A DNA stretch of 64,000 nucleotides from Terripilifer ovatus. GTDB lineage: Bacteria; Pseudomonadota; Alphaproteobacteria; Rhizobiales; Beijerinckiaceae. Under the pieces are notes generated by a model. That model saw nothing but the letters and a program-made list of their open reading frames with translations, did not search any database and had not been told where the DNA came from. Below, piece after piece: positions 35,069 to 45,100 of this stretch (its first letter is position 1; the number at the start of each line of letters is the position of its first letter). Made by a program: the position numbers and the translations under genes. The stretch spans positions 299,665 through 363,664 of the forward strand of contig JARHVB010000023.1 of the NCBI GenBank assembly GCA_029222685.1, given 5' to 3'.

Positions 35069-36010
35069 CTACCTGCCGCCGCGCGAGGCGATCCAGACGC
35101 CTGCCAGGATGAGTGCGCAGCCGGCGATGTGGAACATCATCAGATGTTCGCCGAGCAGCGTTGTCGCGAGCATGGCGCCGTAGAAAGGGATCAGATGCAG
35201 GAAGACGGCCGCGCGCGAAGCGCCGACCGCCTCCTGTCCCTTGTTCCAGCAGATGTAGGACAGCACGCCGGAAAAGATGGTGATATAGGCGATGACCGTC
35301 AGGTTAAGCCAGTTCATCTGGAATTGCCGCATGTAGACTTGCTCCCAGATGCTGACCGGCACCAATGACAGTCCGCCGATCAGCGCGACGACAAATGCGA
35401 ATGTCATCGGATGCACCGGCGGGCGCAGCCGCAGGCAGGTGCAATAGCCGGCCCATATTGCCATGTTGAAGAGCAGCAGCAGATCTCCGCCATTGAATTG
35501 AACGCTGGACAGCACATCGAGACTGCCGCGGCTGACGATGGTGAGAACGCCGATGAATGACACAGCGATGCCGAGATAGTTCATCGCCCGGAGACGGTCG
35601 CGGAAAAGTATGGCGCCAGCGGCTGCGATCATCCCGGGCGCAAATGAATTGAAGATGGAGGCATTCAGCGCCGAGGTGAAATTGAGCGCAATGAACTGAG
35701 TGGCCGAAAAAATCCCGCCGCCGGCGATGCACATCGGCACCACCACTTTCCATCCGCGCTTGAGCTGGGGCCAGTCGGCGATGACCTGACGTCTGACGAA
35801 CGGCCACATGATGGCAGCACCGAGCAGCCAGCGCAGGCTCGCCATGCTGACGGGCGGCATCAGACCGGCGGCGGCAGCCTTGCCGGCAATGTGGTTGCCG
35901 CTCCAGAACAGGCCGGCGAGCGCGAGATAGAGCCAAGGGTTGTCGATCAGCCGTCGCCACACGCTTGGGGGCTCTGTGGCAGAAGTCTGCTTTTCGATCT
36001 GCACCGACAT
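35069..36010 (-). CDS. EamA/DMT family permease
   Basis: Ten-helix drug/metabolite transporter superfamily protein made of two EamA repeats, 313 residues. The first repeat starts WLYLALAGLFWSGNHIAGKAA (20 or fewer residues cited: LYLALAGLFWSGNHIAGK), with the second at about residue 160 (LLLLFNMAIWAGYCTCLRL), and the end ILAGVWIASRGGR is typical. ATG 36010 has AGGAG eight bases upstream; an ATG eight codons earlier lacks one. It converges on the amidohydrolase gene with only 17 bases between stops. It could export a metabolite of cluster A, but DMT proteins are diverse and the link is only positional. Confidence 0.88.
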   Translation of the reverse strand: MSVQIEKQTSATEPPSVWRRLIDNPWLYLALAGLFWSGNHIAGKAAAAGLMPPVSMASLRWLLGAAIMWPFVRRQVIADWPQLKRGWKVVVPMCIAGGGIFSATQFIALNFTSALNASIFNSFAPGMIAAAGAILFRDRLRAMNYLGIAVSFIGVLTIVSRGSLDVLSSVQFNGGDLLLLFNMAIWAGYCTCLRLRPPVHPMTFAFVVALIGGLSLVPVSIWEQVYMRQFQMNWLNLTVIAYITIFSGVLSYICWNKGQEAVGASRAAVFLHLIPFYGAMLATTLLGEHLMMFHIAGCALILAGVWIASRGGR

Positions 36011-36110
36011 GAAGGGTCTCCTGCCGGTGTGCATGCACTGAATTTAGGCAGGGGACAACGGTGGCTTTTGCATCGCGGGGTTTCGCCGCGGGCAGGAAGT
36101 AGGGAAGCTC

Positions 36111-37544
36111 TTAGTTTTGGGCGAAAAACCTGGCGCCGGCGCGCAGGAAACGCATCGGGTCGACGGGTTCGTCGTCGATGCGGACTTCATAGTGAAGGTG
36201 GGCGCCGGTGGAGCGGCCGGTCGAACCCAGCCGGCCGACCACTGCGCCGGCCTCGACCCATTGGCCTTCGGAAACCAAGATGGCCGACATATGCCCGTAA
36301 CGCGTCGTAATGCCGTTGCCGTGATCGACTTCGACCATGTTGCCGTAGCCGCCGTTCGGCCCAGCGCTCGTCACCTTGCCGGCGGCGGTGACGAGGACGG
36401 GCGCGCCATAGGGCTCGCGCAGATCGACGCCGGTGTGCATAGCGGCGCGGCCGAAAAACGGATCGACCCGGCTGCCGAAGGGCGAGGTTACATCGGCGAC
36501 GCTCGAAAGCGGCCGGCGCAGGGGAATATAGGGCAGGACCTGACGAATGCGATCGGCGGTGATGATCTGATCCTGCAGTCTGGCGACCTCGCGTTCGAAC
36601 GGCGTGCCGTTGGGATCGATCTTGAGAGGGACGAACGGCCCGCCGACGGCTGAGCTTTCGCCGCTCTTGGTTTGATTGTATTTGGCTGGGCCATCCTTGG
36701 TTCGCCGCGGCGCCGAAAGTTTTTCGAGGTTCAGCCCGGTCTGCGCCAGAGCCGTCCGCAATTGCGTCGACTTGCGCTGGGCGACGGCGGCGATCATGCC
36801 GACCGAGTTGATCTGCAGGCGCTCGACCCGGTCGAGTTTTGCGGTGACCGTCGCCAGATGCAGGGCCATCGGAACCGCGGGCTTTGCCGTATCGGCCTCA
36901 CTCACGTCGCCTGGCCGCAGCGGCGGCGCGCCCTGCGCCTCAATGGGCTCGGGCACCGGTTGGGGCTTGCCGGGCGTGATCGAGCGTTCGAGTGCCTTCA
37001 ACGCCGGAGCGGATCGGCTCTCAAGCGGAGCGAAACTGGGAATTGTCGCAGCCGGACCGCCGATCCCGGTCAAAGCGCGCTGCCTGACCAAAACCGTGGT
37101 CCTGCCGTCCCTGGCTCCGGGGGCCGGCGTCGTGTCGGACATCAGCCCGGCGCCTTCGGCAAGATTGGCTACAACGACGGCGCGGGTTTCGAGCTGAGCC
37201 TGGCGGGCAACCAGTTCGTGAACGCGGTTTTCGACCGAGTCCTGATCAAGCAACTGCCGCGAGGCCATGCGATCGACCTGGGCGCGCATGGCCGCCAGCC
37301 GGTCTTCATAGGCCGTCTGCATTTCCGCCTGGCGGGTCATCAGCGCCGACAGCATGCGGTCGTGGAAGACGAAATAAGCGGTGCAGGCGAAATAGATTGC
37401 CGCGACGAGGGGAACGACGCCGGCGAAGGCATAAAGGGTCAATGGACGCAGCGCGACGCAGCGGATGTCGTCGCCGCGGGCGAGGGTCAGGAAATAATGC
37501 GATCTCGAAATCCGGGGCTTGGGGAATGCATCTCGCAACGACAT
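36111..37544 (-). CDS. M23 family metalloendopeptidase, membrane-anchored
   Basis: Peptidoglycan endopeptidase of the lysostaphin/LytM family, 477 residues. One transmembrane helix near residues 35-55 (TLYAFAGVVPLVAAIYFAC) is followed by a coiled coil of about 70 residues (MTRQAEMQTAYEDRLAAMRA), a Pro/Ala-rich linker, and a C-terminal M23 domain with intact zinc motifs: HTGVDLREPYG, GYGNMVEVDHGNGITTRYGHM and GAHLHYEV. The arrangement is like the Rhizobiales RgsM and other M23 proteins needed for polar growth. A GGTTAA/TTAACC word lies 63 bases upstream of the start. Confidence 0.92.
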   Translation of the reverse strand: MSLRDAFPKPRISRSHYFLTLARGDDIRCVALRPLTLYAFAGVVPLVAAIYFACTAYFVFHDRMLSALMTRQAEMQTAYEDRLAAMRAQVDRMASRQLLDQDSVENRVHELVARQAQLETRAVVVANLAEGAGLMSDTTPAPGARDGRTTVLVRQRALTGIGGPAATIPSFAPLESRSAPALKALERSITPGKPQPVPEPIEAQGAPPLRPGDVSEADTAKPAVPMALHLATVTAKLDRVERLQINSVGMIAAVAQRKSTQLRTALAQTGLNLEKLSAPRRTKDGPAKYNQTKSGESSAVGGPFVPLKIDPNGTPFEREVARLQDQIITADRIRQVLPYIPLRRPLSSVADVTSPFGSRVDPFFGRAAMHTGVDLREPYGAPVLVTAAGKVTSAGPNGGYGNMVEVDHGNGITTRYGHMSAILVSEGQWVEAGAVVGRLGSTGRSTGAHLHYEVRIDDEPVDPMRFLRAGARFFAQN

Positions 37545-37606
37545 CGACCACTCTCCAACGCCGCCGATTCCAGGGCAGGTCGCTGAGGTCGATTACAGCT
37601 TGTTAG

Positions 37607-37612
37607 GGTTAA
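37607..37612 (-). promoter_or_regulatory. Candidate CtrA half-site upstream of the M23 gene
   Basis: On the minus strand the sequence reads ATTAACCCTAAC, containing the CtrA half-site TTAACC, about 63 bases before the ATG. A full TTAA-N7-TTAA motif is not present. Six-base matches are expected by chance, so this is only suggestive. Confidence 0.2.
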
Positions 37613-37674
37613 TAAATCGCGAAATCCGGGCCTTTGCGTCGCGCTCCGTTAGCGATTTGGTCTGCGGGTCGCCG

Positions 37675-38148
37675 TTATGCCAGCGCCTTGACAGCTGCCA
37701 GCACATCCTCGGCATGGCCAGCCACCTTCACCTTGTCCCAGATGCGGGCGATTTTGCCTTTATTGTCGATCAGGAACGTGGTGCGAACGACACCCATGTA
37801 TTTGCGGCCGTACATGCTCTTCTCGGCCCACACACCGTAATCGGCGAGCATTTTCTTTGTCTCGTCGGAGAGGAGCGTCAGGTCAAGTTCATGTTTGGCC
37901 TTGAACTTGTCGTGGCTTTTGACCGAATCCGGCGATACGCCGATGACTTCCGCGCCGGCCCGGGCGAAGTTTTTCTTCAGGCCTGAGAAATCGATGGCTT
38001 CCTTGGTGCAGCCGGTCGTGTCATCCTTGGGGTAGAAATACAGAACCACCTTTTTGCCGGCGAGAGACTTCAACGACGTGCTGCCGCCGCCGTCGCGGGC
38101 AAGTTCGAAAGCCGGGGCTTTATCGCCTTCCTTCAAATTGGCCGTCAT
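37675..38148 (-). CDS. bcp: Thioredoxin-dependent peroxiredoxin, Bcp/PrxQ type
   Basis: Cytosolic peroxidase that reduces hydrogen and organic peroxides, 157 residues. The peroxidatic cysteine is Cys47 in YPKDDTTGCTKEAIDFSG. The second cysteine found five residues later in E. coli Bcp is replaced here (CTKEAID has Ile), so the enzyme is a one-Cys variant or uses an external partner. Other segments: VVLYFYPKDD, GVSPDSVKSHDKF and LLSDETKKMLADYGVW. It is divergent from the large AsmA-like gene. Confidence 0.94.
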   Translation of the reverse strand: MTANLKEGDKAPAFELARDGGGSTSLKSLAGKKVVLYFYPKDDTTGCTKEAIDFSGLKKNFARAGAEVIGVSPDSVKSHDKFKAKHELDLTLLSDETKKMLADYGVWAEKSMYGRKYMGVVRTTFLIDNKGKIARIWDKVKVAGHAEDVLAAVKALA

Positions 38149-38349
38149 ATCGCCTTCCTTTTGCTGCTATGGCTCTGCAGATGACGTCAGGATTACTGGA
38201 TGGCGAGCCGTGCGCAAGGCGCCGCGGTGGATTAGGGTCCGAATCGCACTGATTTCCTCTATGGATGTTGAGATCCAAACTGACGGGGCGCGCGCGAAAC
38301 TTTGTTGGATTTTTCGCAAATTCAAACCTGCCAAGCTCAGACCTGCCAG

Positions 38350-41300
38350 GTGAGGAAGGGCTCGCCGCCCGGCACGCGCCTGGCGAAGCGGTGCCTGTTT
38401 TTCTGCGCCGGTTTCATCGCCGTCATCGTGGTGGTCATGGCCTGTGGCCTGGGCTGGCTGTACTGGCGGCTGGGAACCGGACCGCTCGAAGTCGGCTGGC
38501 TCGCCAGCCGCATTGAGGTCGCGCTCAACGCCAGGCTCAACCAGGGCTACAGCCTGAAGCTGGGATCGGCCGAACTAGTCAGCGGCGGCAGCGGGACCAT
38601 GCTTTCCATTGCCGGACTCGAATTACGCGAGCCGGACGGGCAGATCGCCATCGCCGCGCCGCGCGCCACCGTGTCGGTCGATCCGCTGCGGCTGGCCATC
38701 GGCGAAGTCTCGCCGCGCCGGCTGGAAGTGTTCGATCTCGATCTGCGGCTGGCGGTCTTGCAGGACGGCACGGTCGCCTTATCGGCCGGCAATCAGCAAT
38801 TCGTCCTGGCGCAGCGGGAAACTCCGGGACTTGCTTCCGACGCAGCCGCGGCGTCCGCCGAGGACCAGAAAGCAGCCATTGAAAAGCAGATCGCAATGGC
38901 GGTCGCCCGGATTCTGGCGCTTGCCGCCGGGGCGTCGCCGCTGGGCGATCTGGAACATGTCGGCATCGTCAGGGGGAATTTTACCTTCGATGATCAAACG
39001 CGCGGTATTTCGACAAGTTTCAATGACTTATCGCTTGTCTTTGAAAAGTTGGATGATGTTGCCAACATCGCCGTCTCGGCCGACGGCGCTAACCACCGCT
39101 GGGAAGCCAAGGCGCGCGCTTCCGGGATCGCCGGGCGTTCCGCCGAAGGCGTCGCCCATCTCGACGTCGAGCTGAACAATTTCACCCTCGACGAGGCGGC
39201 GCTGGTCGCCGGCTGGCGGCAGTTGCCCTTCGATTTCGACATGCCGTTTTCAGCAAAGGCGCATTTCGTCGTCGGCAGCGATGGCGGGTTGCGCACGGCC
39301 GACGGTGAATATTCCTTCGGTTCGGGTTTCTTCGTATTGAAGGATCCGGACCATGAGCCTTTGCCGGTCGACGCCATCACCGGCGGTATCACGTGGCAGG
39401 CGGAGCGCAACGCCTTCGATCTGACCGCGACGCAATTTGTTTCCGCTGGCACGAAGCTGGCGTTCACGGGCACTCTGGCGCCCCCCAAACAGGATGACGA
39501 TCGCTGGCGGCTCGACGTCAACGTGGCGCCCGGCATGTTTGGGCCGGAGCGTCCCAACGAGCGCGATATCGTGATCGAACGCGGCGGGTTCTCCCTGGCT
39601 ATCCGAATGGCCGACCATGAATGGGCGGTGGAGCGTTTTGACCTCGGCGGACCCGACGTCAATCTGAAGATGACCGGCAACGGCACCTGGGGCGAAAATC
39701 GTCGCATCAATCTGCAGGCCGACGTGAAGAATATGTCGGCACGCACGGTTCTACGCCTGTGGCCAACCTTTTCCGCGCATGAGGCGCGGACCTATCTGCT
39801 CAAGAATCTGCGCGGCGGGCGGCTCTCCACCGGCAGTGTGAAAATCGATTTCAGCGCAGATACCATCGCCGCGCTGCAGGCGCATCAACCCATCCCCGAA
39901 CAGGCCCTGGCTGTTGATTTCAACATTGCCGACGGCCTTCTCGATTATCTGCCCGGCGCGCCGCCGCTGTCGCGCATCGCCGGCACCGGCAGGATTTCCG
40001 CCAAGTCGACGCTGTTTACCGCCACGCAAGGCCAGATCGATCTCGGCCAGGGGCGTCGGCTCGATCTCCAGTCGGGCCGGTTCGAGATCCCCGATCAGGG
40101 GCGTAAACCTGTTCCCGCGACCGTCAACCTGCAGTTTTCCGGCGGGCTCGATGCGGTTTCAGATTTTATGGGGCGCGATGCGCTGAAGCCGTTCGGCGGA
40201 TTTCCGATGGACGCGCTGACCGTCAAGGGACAAGTCGACGGCCGGGCGGTCATCGACATGCGCATCGGCAGCGAATCCAAGGCCACCGATACCAGCGCCC
40301 GCATCACGGCGCAGGTTTCCAACCTCTCGATCGAGAAGTTCATAGGCAAGGAACGGCTCGACCAGGCCAGTCTGACCGTCAATGCCGACAACAAGGGCCT
40401 GACTGCGACGGGCCAGGGCCGCCTGTTCGGCGCGCCGGCCAAGATCGACATCAAGAAGGTTGCCAACGGCGGATCGGAAGCCGCCGTGTCCTTCGTGCTC
40501 GATGATGCGGCCCGGTCGAAGCAAGGCTGGCCGACCGAGGGTGTGATGACCGGACCGATGAGCGCCCGCATCGTCGCGCCGTTGGGACAGGGCGACAAAA
40601 TGCGGGGGCAGGTGGAGCTCGATCTCACCCGCACCGCCATCAACACGCCGTTGCCGGGCGTCGGGAAGCCGGCGGGGCGGCCATCAAAAGCCCAATTCAC
40701 GCTGGCCACCGATGCGGACAAGTTGCAACTGCAGGGCTTTTCCTTCGACGGCGGCACGCTTTCGGCGCAAGGGCAGATCGACCTCGACGGCAGCGGCGGA
40801 TTTATCGGGGCCAAGCTCTCGCAGATACGTCTGTCGCCGGGCGACGATATGCGTGCCGATATTCAGGCAACCGAGGATGGACTGAAAATCGTCGCCCGCG
40901 GCAATGTGCTCGATGCGCGACCGATGCTGCTGCGGGCGGGGGCCAGCGCTGATGCGCCGGCGAAATCTTCGGACGGGGCTTTCGATCTCGACGTGAAATC
41001 CGCGCTGGTGACCGGACACAATGGCCAGTCGATGGCCAATCTCGATCTGCGCTTTGCCAAGCGCGGCAGCCAGCTACGCGAATTCAAACTATCGGCGCGC
41101 TCCGGCCGTGCGGCGCTGACGGGCGAGATGGGCCGCGAAGGCGGCCAGCAGCGCATCATCGTAAGGGCGGCCGATGGCGGCGCTTTTCTGTCTTTTCTCG
41201 ACTACTACAAGCGTATGGAAGGCGGCCAACTGATCTTGATGGCCGAAGGCACAGGCGACAATTACGCCGGCGTCCTGTCCGTGCGCCGGTTCGTCCTGCG

Positions 41301-41841
41301 CAACGAACCTGCGCTCGGCCGGTTGCTGCAGGAGGGCATTCCCCAGCGCGCGGACGAGCGGGCGGCGCAGATCAACCCCAATGCGGTGGAGTTTGATCGC
41401 CTTGCCGTCAATTTTCGCAAAGCCAACGGCCGGCTGGATATCGGCGACGGGCTGATCAACGGCCCGAGCATCGGCATGACGATCGATGGCAATATCGATT
41501 ATGCGCGCGATCGCGTGGCGCTCAACGGCACGTTCGTGCCGGCCTTCGGCCTGAACAATCTGTTCGCGCGCGTGCCGTTGTTCGGGCCACTTCTCGGCGG
41601 CGGCAATAACGAAGGCCTGTTCGGCGTCAATTTCAAGGTCCAGGGGCAGGCCAGCGCGCCGATGCTGACGGTCAACCCGCTTTCAGCCATTGCGCCGGGC
41701 TTCATCCGTAAAATATTCGGCGCCATGGACGGTGCGCAGTCTGATCAGAACGGCCAGCCGCTGGCGCCGCCGGCGCCCCCGGCGCCGCCTTCACGACAGC
41801 GCCAGCCATCGATGCCGATGTCGATCTCGCCTGGGCGTTGA
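38350..41841 (+). CDS. Large AsmA/YhdP-like protein with DUF3971 domain
   Basis: Very long envelope protein, about 1163 residues, of the AsmA/TamB-like bridge family (YhdP group), thought to help move phospholipids between the membranes. A single N-terminal membrane helix (FFCAGFIAVIVVVMACGLGWL) anchors it; the rest is repetitive beta-rich sequence with IAGLELREPDGQIAIAAPRA near residue 75 and an AsmA-like C-terminal part, GDGLINGPSIGMTIDGNIDY to GGNNEGLFGVNFKVQG. The tail is Pro-rich. The start is uncertain: GTG 38350 gives a short basic segment before the helix, while a TTG at 38302 would add 16 unusual Gln/Thr/Cys residues. Neither has a good Shine-Dalgarno sequence. Confidence 0.82.
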   Translation: MRKGSPPGTRLAKRCLFFCAGFIAVIVVVMACGLGWLYWRLGTGPLEVGWLASRIEVALNARLNQGYSLKLGSAELVSGGSGTMLSIAGLELREPDGQIAIAAPRATVSVDPLRLAIGEVSPRRLEVFDLDLRLAVLQDGTVALSAGNQQFVLAQRETPGLASDAAAASAEDQKAAIEKQIAMAVARILALAAGASPLGDLEHVGIVRGNFTFDDQTRGISTSFNDLSLVFEKLDDVANIAVSADGANHRWEAKARASGIAGRSAEGVAHLDVELNNFTLDEAALVAGWRQLPFDFDMPFSAKAHFVVGSDGGLRTADGEYSFGSGFFVLKDPDHEPLPVDAITGGITWQAERNAFDLTATQFVSAGTKLAFTGTLAPPKQDDDRWRLDVNVAPGMFGPERPNERDIVIERGGFSLAIRMADHEWAVERFDLGGPDVNLKMTGNGTWGENRRINLQADVKNMSARTVLRLWPTFSAHEARTYLLKNLRGGRLSTGSVKIDFSADTIAALQAHQPIPEQALAVDFNIADGLLDYLPGAPPLSRIAGTGRISAKSTLFTATQGQIDLGQGRRLDLQSGRFEIPDQGRKPVPATVNLQFSGGLDAVSDFMGRDALKPFGGFPMDALTVKGQVDGRAVIDMRIGSESKATDTSARITAQVSNLSIEKFIGKERLDQASLTVNADNKGLTATGQGRLFGAPAKIDIKKVANGGSEAAVSFVLDDAARSKQGWPTEGVMTGPMSARIVAPLGQGDKMRGQVELDLTRTAINTPLPGVGKPAGRPSKAQFTLATDADKLQLQGFSFDGGTLSAQGQIDLDGSGGFIGAKLSQIRLSPGDDMRADIQATEDGLKIVARGNVLDARPMLLRAGASADAPAKSSDGAFDLDVKSALVTGHNGQSMANLDLRFAKRGSQLREFKLSARSGRAALTGEMGREGGQQRIIVRAADGGAFLSFLDYYKRMEGGQLILMAEGTGDNYAGVLSVRRFVLRNEPALGRLLQEGIPQRADERAAQINPNAVEFDRLAVNFRKANGRLDIGDGLINGPSIGMTIDGNIDYARDRVALNGTFVPAFGLNNLFARVPLFGPLLGGGNNEGLFGVNFKVQGQASAPMLTVNPLSAIAPGFIRKIFGAMDGAQSDQNGQPLAPPAPPAPPSRQRQPSMPMSISPGR

Positions 41842-41863
41842 TAGCATCGGGCAAGCCTGCGGT

Positions 41864-42184
41864 TCATGATTCGGGGCCATCGATCAGCCCGAATTGCGTA
41901 ACCGGCATGAGCCAGTAGACGAGCCTCGAGCCGGCGAAAGCCTCCTTCAGCCGATCGAGCAGACGCGTCGCATCCGGCTCGCGCAGAATCATTCTCACCA
42001 GCACTTCTTCCGCTTCGCCCCTGACCCGTTCGGCCGGCGTCTGGAGCTTCGCATCGCGGCCATGTCCGGCGGCTTCCGAGGCCGTGAAACCCGATACAAT
42101 ATCCTCCTGTCCGCTGAGATAGTCGAACAACTCATCCCGCAGGGAGCGCGGAGCGATCAGCGTGAGGCAAACGAAGACGTTCAT
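41864..42184 (-). CDS. DUF3240 family protein of the metal-efflux operon
   Basis: A 106-residue cytosolic protein with the DUF3240 pattern: MNVFVCLTLIAPRSLRDELFDYL at the start (first 20 are the most conserved), then VSGFTASEAAGHG near residue 31, VRGEAEEVLVRMIL, and a closing RLVYWLMPVTQFGLI. Such proteins, PII-like in predicted fold, accompany CzcA/CusA-type pumps and may sense metal or modulate the pump. Its ATG overlaps the pump gene stop by four bases, so it is the last gene of the three-gene efflux operon. Confidence 0.85.
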   Translation of the reverse strand: MNVFVCLTLIAPRSLRDELFDYLSGQEDIVSGFTASEAAGHGRDAKLQTPAERVRGEAEEVLVRMILREPDATRLLDRLKEAFAGSRLVYWLMPVTQFGLIDGPES

Positions 42185-45100
42185 TCGGCCTCCTTGGCGA
42201 TGCCGCCGAAACGGCGAAAAAGGATCGGCAGAAGGATGAGCGTCAGGACCGTTGAGGAGAGCAGGCCGCCGATCACCACGATGGCCAGCGGCCGCTGGAT
42301 CTCCGACCCAGGTCCGGTCGCAAACAGCAGCGGGATGAGCCCCAAGGCCGTGATGCTGGCCGTCATCAGCACGGGCCGAAGCCTGCGTTTCGCACCCTCG
42401 GTCACCACGCGATCGCCGGACATGCCGCGGGCCCGCAACTGGTTGAAATAGGTGACCATGACGACGCCGTTCAGTACGGCGATGCCGAGCAGCGCGATGA
42501 AGCCGACCGAGGCTGGAACCGAAAGATACTCGCTTGTCACCACCAGCGCGAAAACACCGCCGATGAGCGCGAACGGAATGTTGACGAGCACCAGCAATGC
42601 CTGCGCGATCGAACCAAAAGTCGTGAACAGCAGAACGAAGATGAGTCCGATCGCCACCGGCACGACGACCGACAGGCGGGCGGCGGCCCGCTGCTGGTTC
42701 TCGAACTGGCCGCCCCAGGTCAGGCTGTAGCCCTGGGGAAGGGCGATTTCGGCGGCGACCTTCTGCTGCGCGGCCTCGACGAAGCCGACCATGTCCCGGC
42801 CGCTGACATTGGCCCGGACGACACTCATGCGGTTGCCGTTTTCGCGATCGATCTTGACCGGACCGTCGACGCGACGGATGTGTGCGACTTGCGAGAGCGC
42901 GACATGCTGGCCCGAGGGCAGCGTCAGCGGCAGGCTTGCCAGCAGTGTCGGCGCCTCGCGCGTCGTCTCGCTGCCACGAACCAGGATCGGCGTCCGCCGT
43001 CCGTCTTCGAGGACCGTGCCGATGGTGCGGCCTTCGATCTGGGTTCGCAGCGAGTTGGAGATGGCGTCGACCGTCAGGCCGAGACGTCCCGCTTCCATTC
43101 TGTCCACTGCGACCGTGAAATATTGCGCACCCTCATTGAGGGTGGTGTAGACATCCTCGGCGCCCTCGATGCCGGACAGGATCGTTGACAGCTTGCTGGC
43201 GATTTCGTTGAGCTTATCGATGTCGGGCCCGAATATCTTGACGGCGACATCGCCGCGCACGCCGCTGACCATTTCCTGCACGCGCATGTCGATCGGCTGG
43301 GTGAAGCTGAGCGACAGTCCGGGGAAATCGGCCAGCACCTGGCGCAGTTCGGAGATGAGGGCCGCCTTGTCGGCCGTTTTCCGTTCCTCGACCGGCTTCA
43401 GGACCAGGAATGTGTCGGTCTGATTGGGACCCATCGGGTCGAGGCCCAGTTCGTCGGACCCGGTTCGGGCGACGATGTTCTTCACGTCGGGCACTCTCTT
43501 GAGAATGGCGGACTGGAGCCTTTCGTTGATGCGGATCATTTCGTCGAGGTTGATCGACGGCAGCGCCTCGACGCTGACGATGATGTCTCCTTCATCCATG
43601 GTCGGCATGAAGGTCTTGCCGAGTTGCGTATAGGCGTAGCCGGCGGCGATCAGGGCTAAGACCGCGACAGTGGTCACTTTGCCTCCGTTGCGAAGCGACC
43701 AGTCGAGCGCTGGCGCATAGAGGCGGGAGGCCATCCGGATCAGCCATGGTTCGCTGTGCGACGCTGTCTTGAGAACGAAGGAGGTCGCCACGGGCAGGAC
43801 GGTCAGCGCCAGCAGCAGCGAACCCGCCAGGGCAAAGATGATCGCCAGGGCCACCGGGATGAAGAGTTTGCCTTCCAGCCCCTGCAATGTCAGCAGAGGC
43901 ACGAAGACGATGATGATGATCAATACGCCGGAGGCCACGGGCTGCAACACTTCGCTCACCGAGCGGAAGATGACGTGCAGGAGCGGCATGGGGTGTCCCT
44001 GCGTTTCCTTGCTGAGATTTCCCACAATGTTCTCGACCACCACCACCAGCGCGTCGATCAACATGCCGATGGCGATTGCCAGTCCGCCGAGACTCATCAG
44101 ATTGGCCGACATGCCGGCGAGACGCATGACGATCAGCGCGATGACGATTGCGAGCGGCAGACTCAGGGCGATCACCAGCGAGGCGCGCCAATTGCCGAGG
44201 AACAGGAGCAGCAGCACGATGACCAGCACTGTCGCTTCCCCCAGCGCCCGGACCACTGTGCCGACGGCGCGACCGACCAGGTTGCTGCGATCGTAGAAGA
44301 CGTTGACGGTGACGGTCTTGGGGAGAGAGGGCTTGAGTTCCTCCAGACGCTGGCGCACATCGCGGACGAGCTGGCCTGCATTGGCGCCGCGCAGTCCAAG
44401 GACGAGACCTTCGACGGTTTCGCCGCGACCGTCGGCCATCACCGCGCCGTAGCGCGTGAGAGCGCCCACTTGTACCCGGGCGACGTCCTTGACCCGGATC
44501 GGAATGCCGTCCCTGGTATCGACGACGATCTGCCGGATGTCCTCGATCGTGCGGATGCTGCCTTCGATGCGCACCAGGGCGCTGTCTTCGCCCTGGTTGA
44601 CGCGGCCGGCGCCGTCGTTGCGGCTGTTGGCCTCGACCGCTCGTCGAAACATGTCGCTGGAAATGCCGCGTGCTGCCAGGGCGTCGCTGAATGGCACGAT
44701 CTCGAAGGCCCGCACGTAACCGCCGAGCGCATTGACGTCGGCAACGCCGGGCACCGTGCGCAGAGCCGGGCGGATCACCCAGTCGAGCAGGCTGCGCCGC
44801 TCGGCCAGCGACAGCTCGGCGCTGTCGATCGTGAACATGAACATCTCGCCGAGCGGGCTTGTGATCGGCGCCAGCCCGCCGGTGACGCCCTCGGGCAGGT
44901 CGCGCGCGATGTTGGAGAGCCGTTCGGAGACCTGGTTGCGCGCCCAATAGATGTCGGTGCCGTCCTCGAAGTCGACGGTGATATCGGCGAGCGCGTATTT
45001 CGTCGTCGAACGCAGAATCCTCTTGTTGGGCAATCCCAGCAGTTCGAGTTCGATCGGAACCGTGATGCGCTGCTCGACCTCTTCTGGGGTGAGGCCGGGC

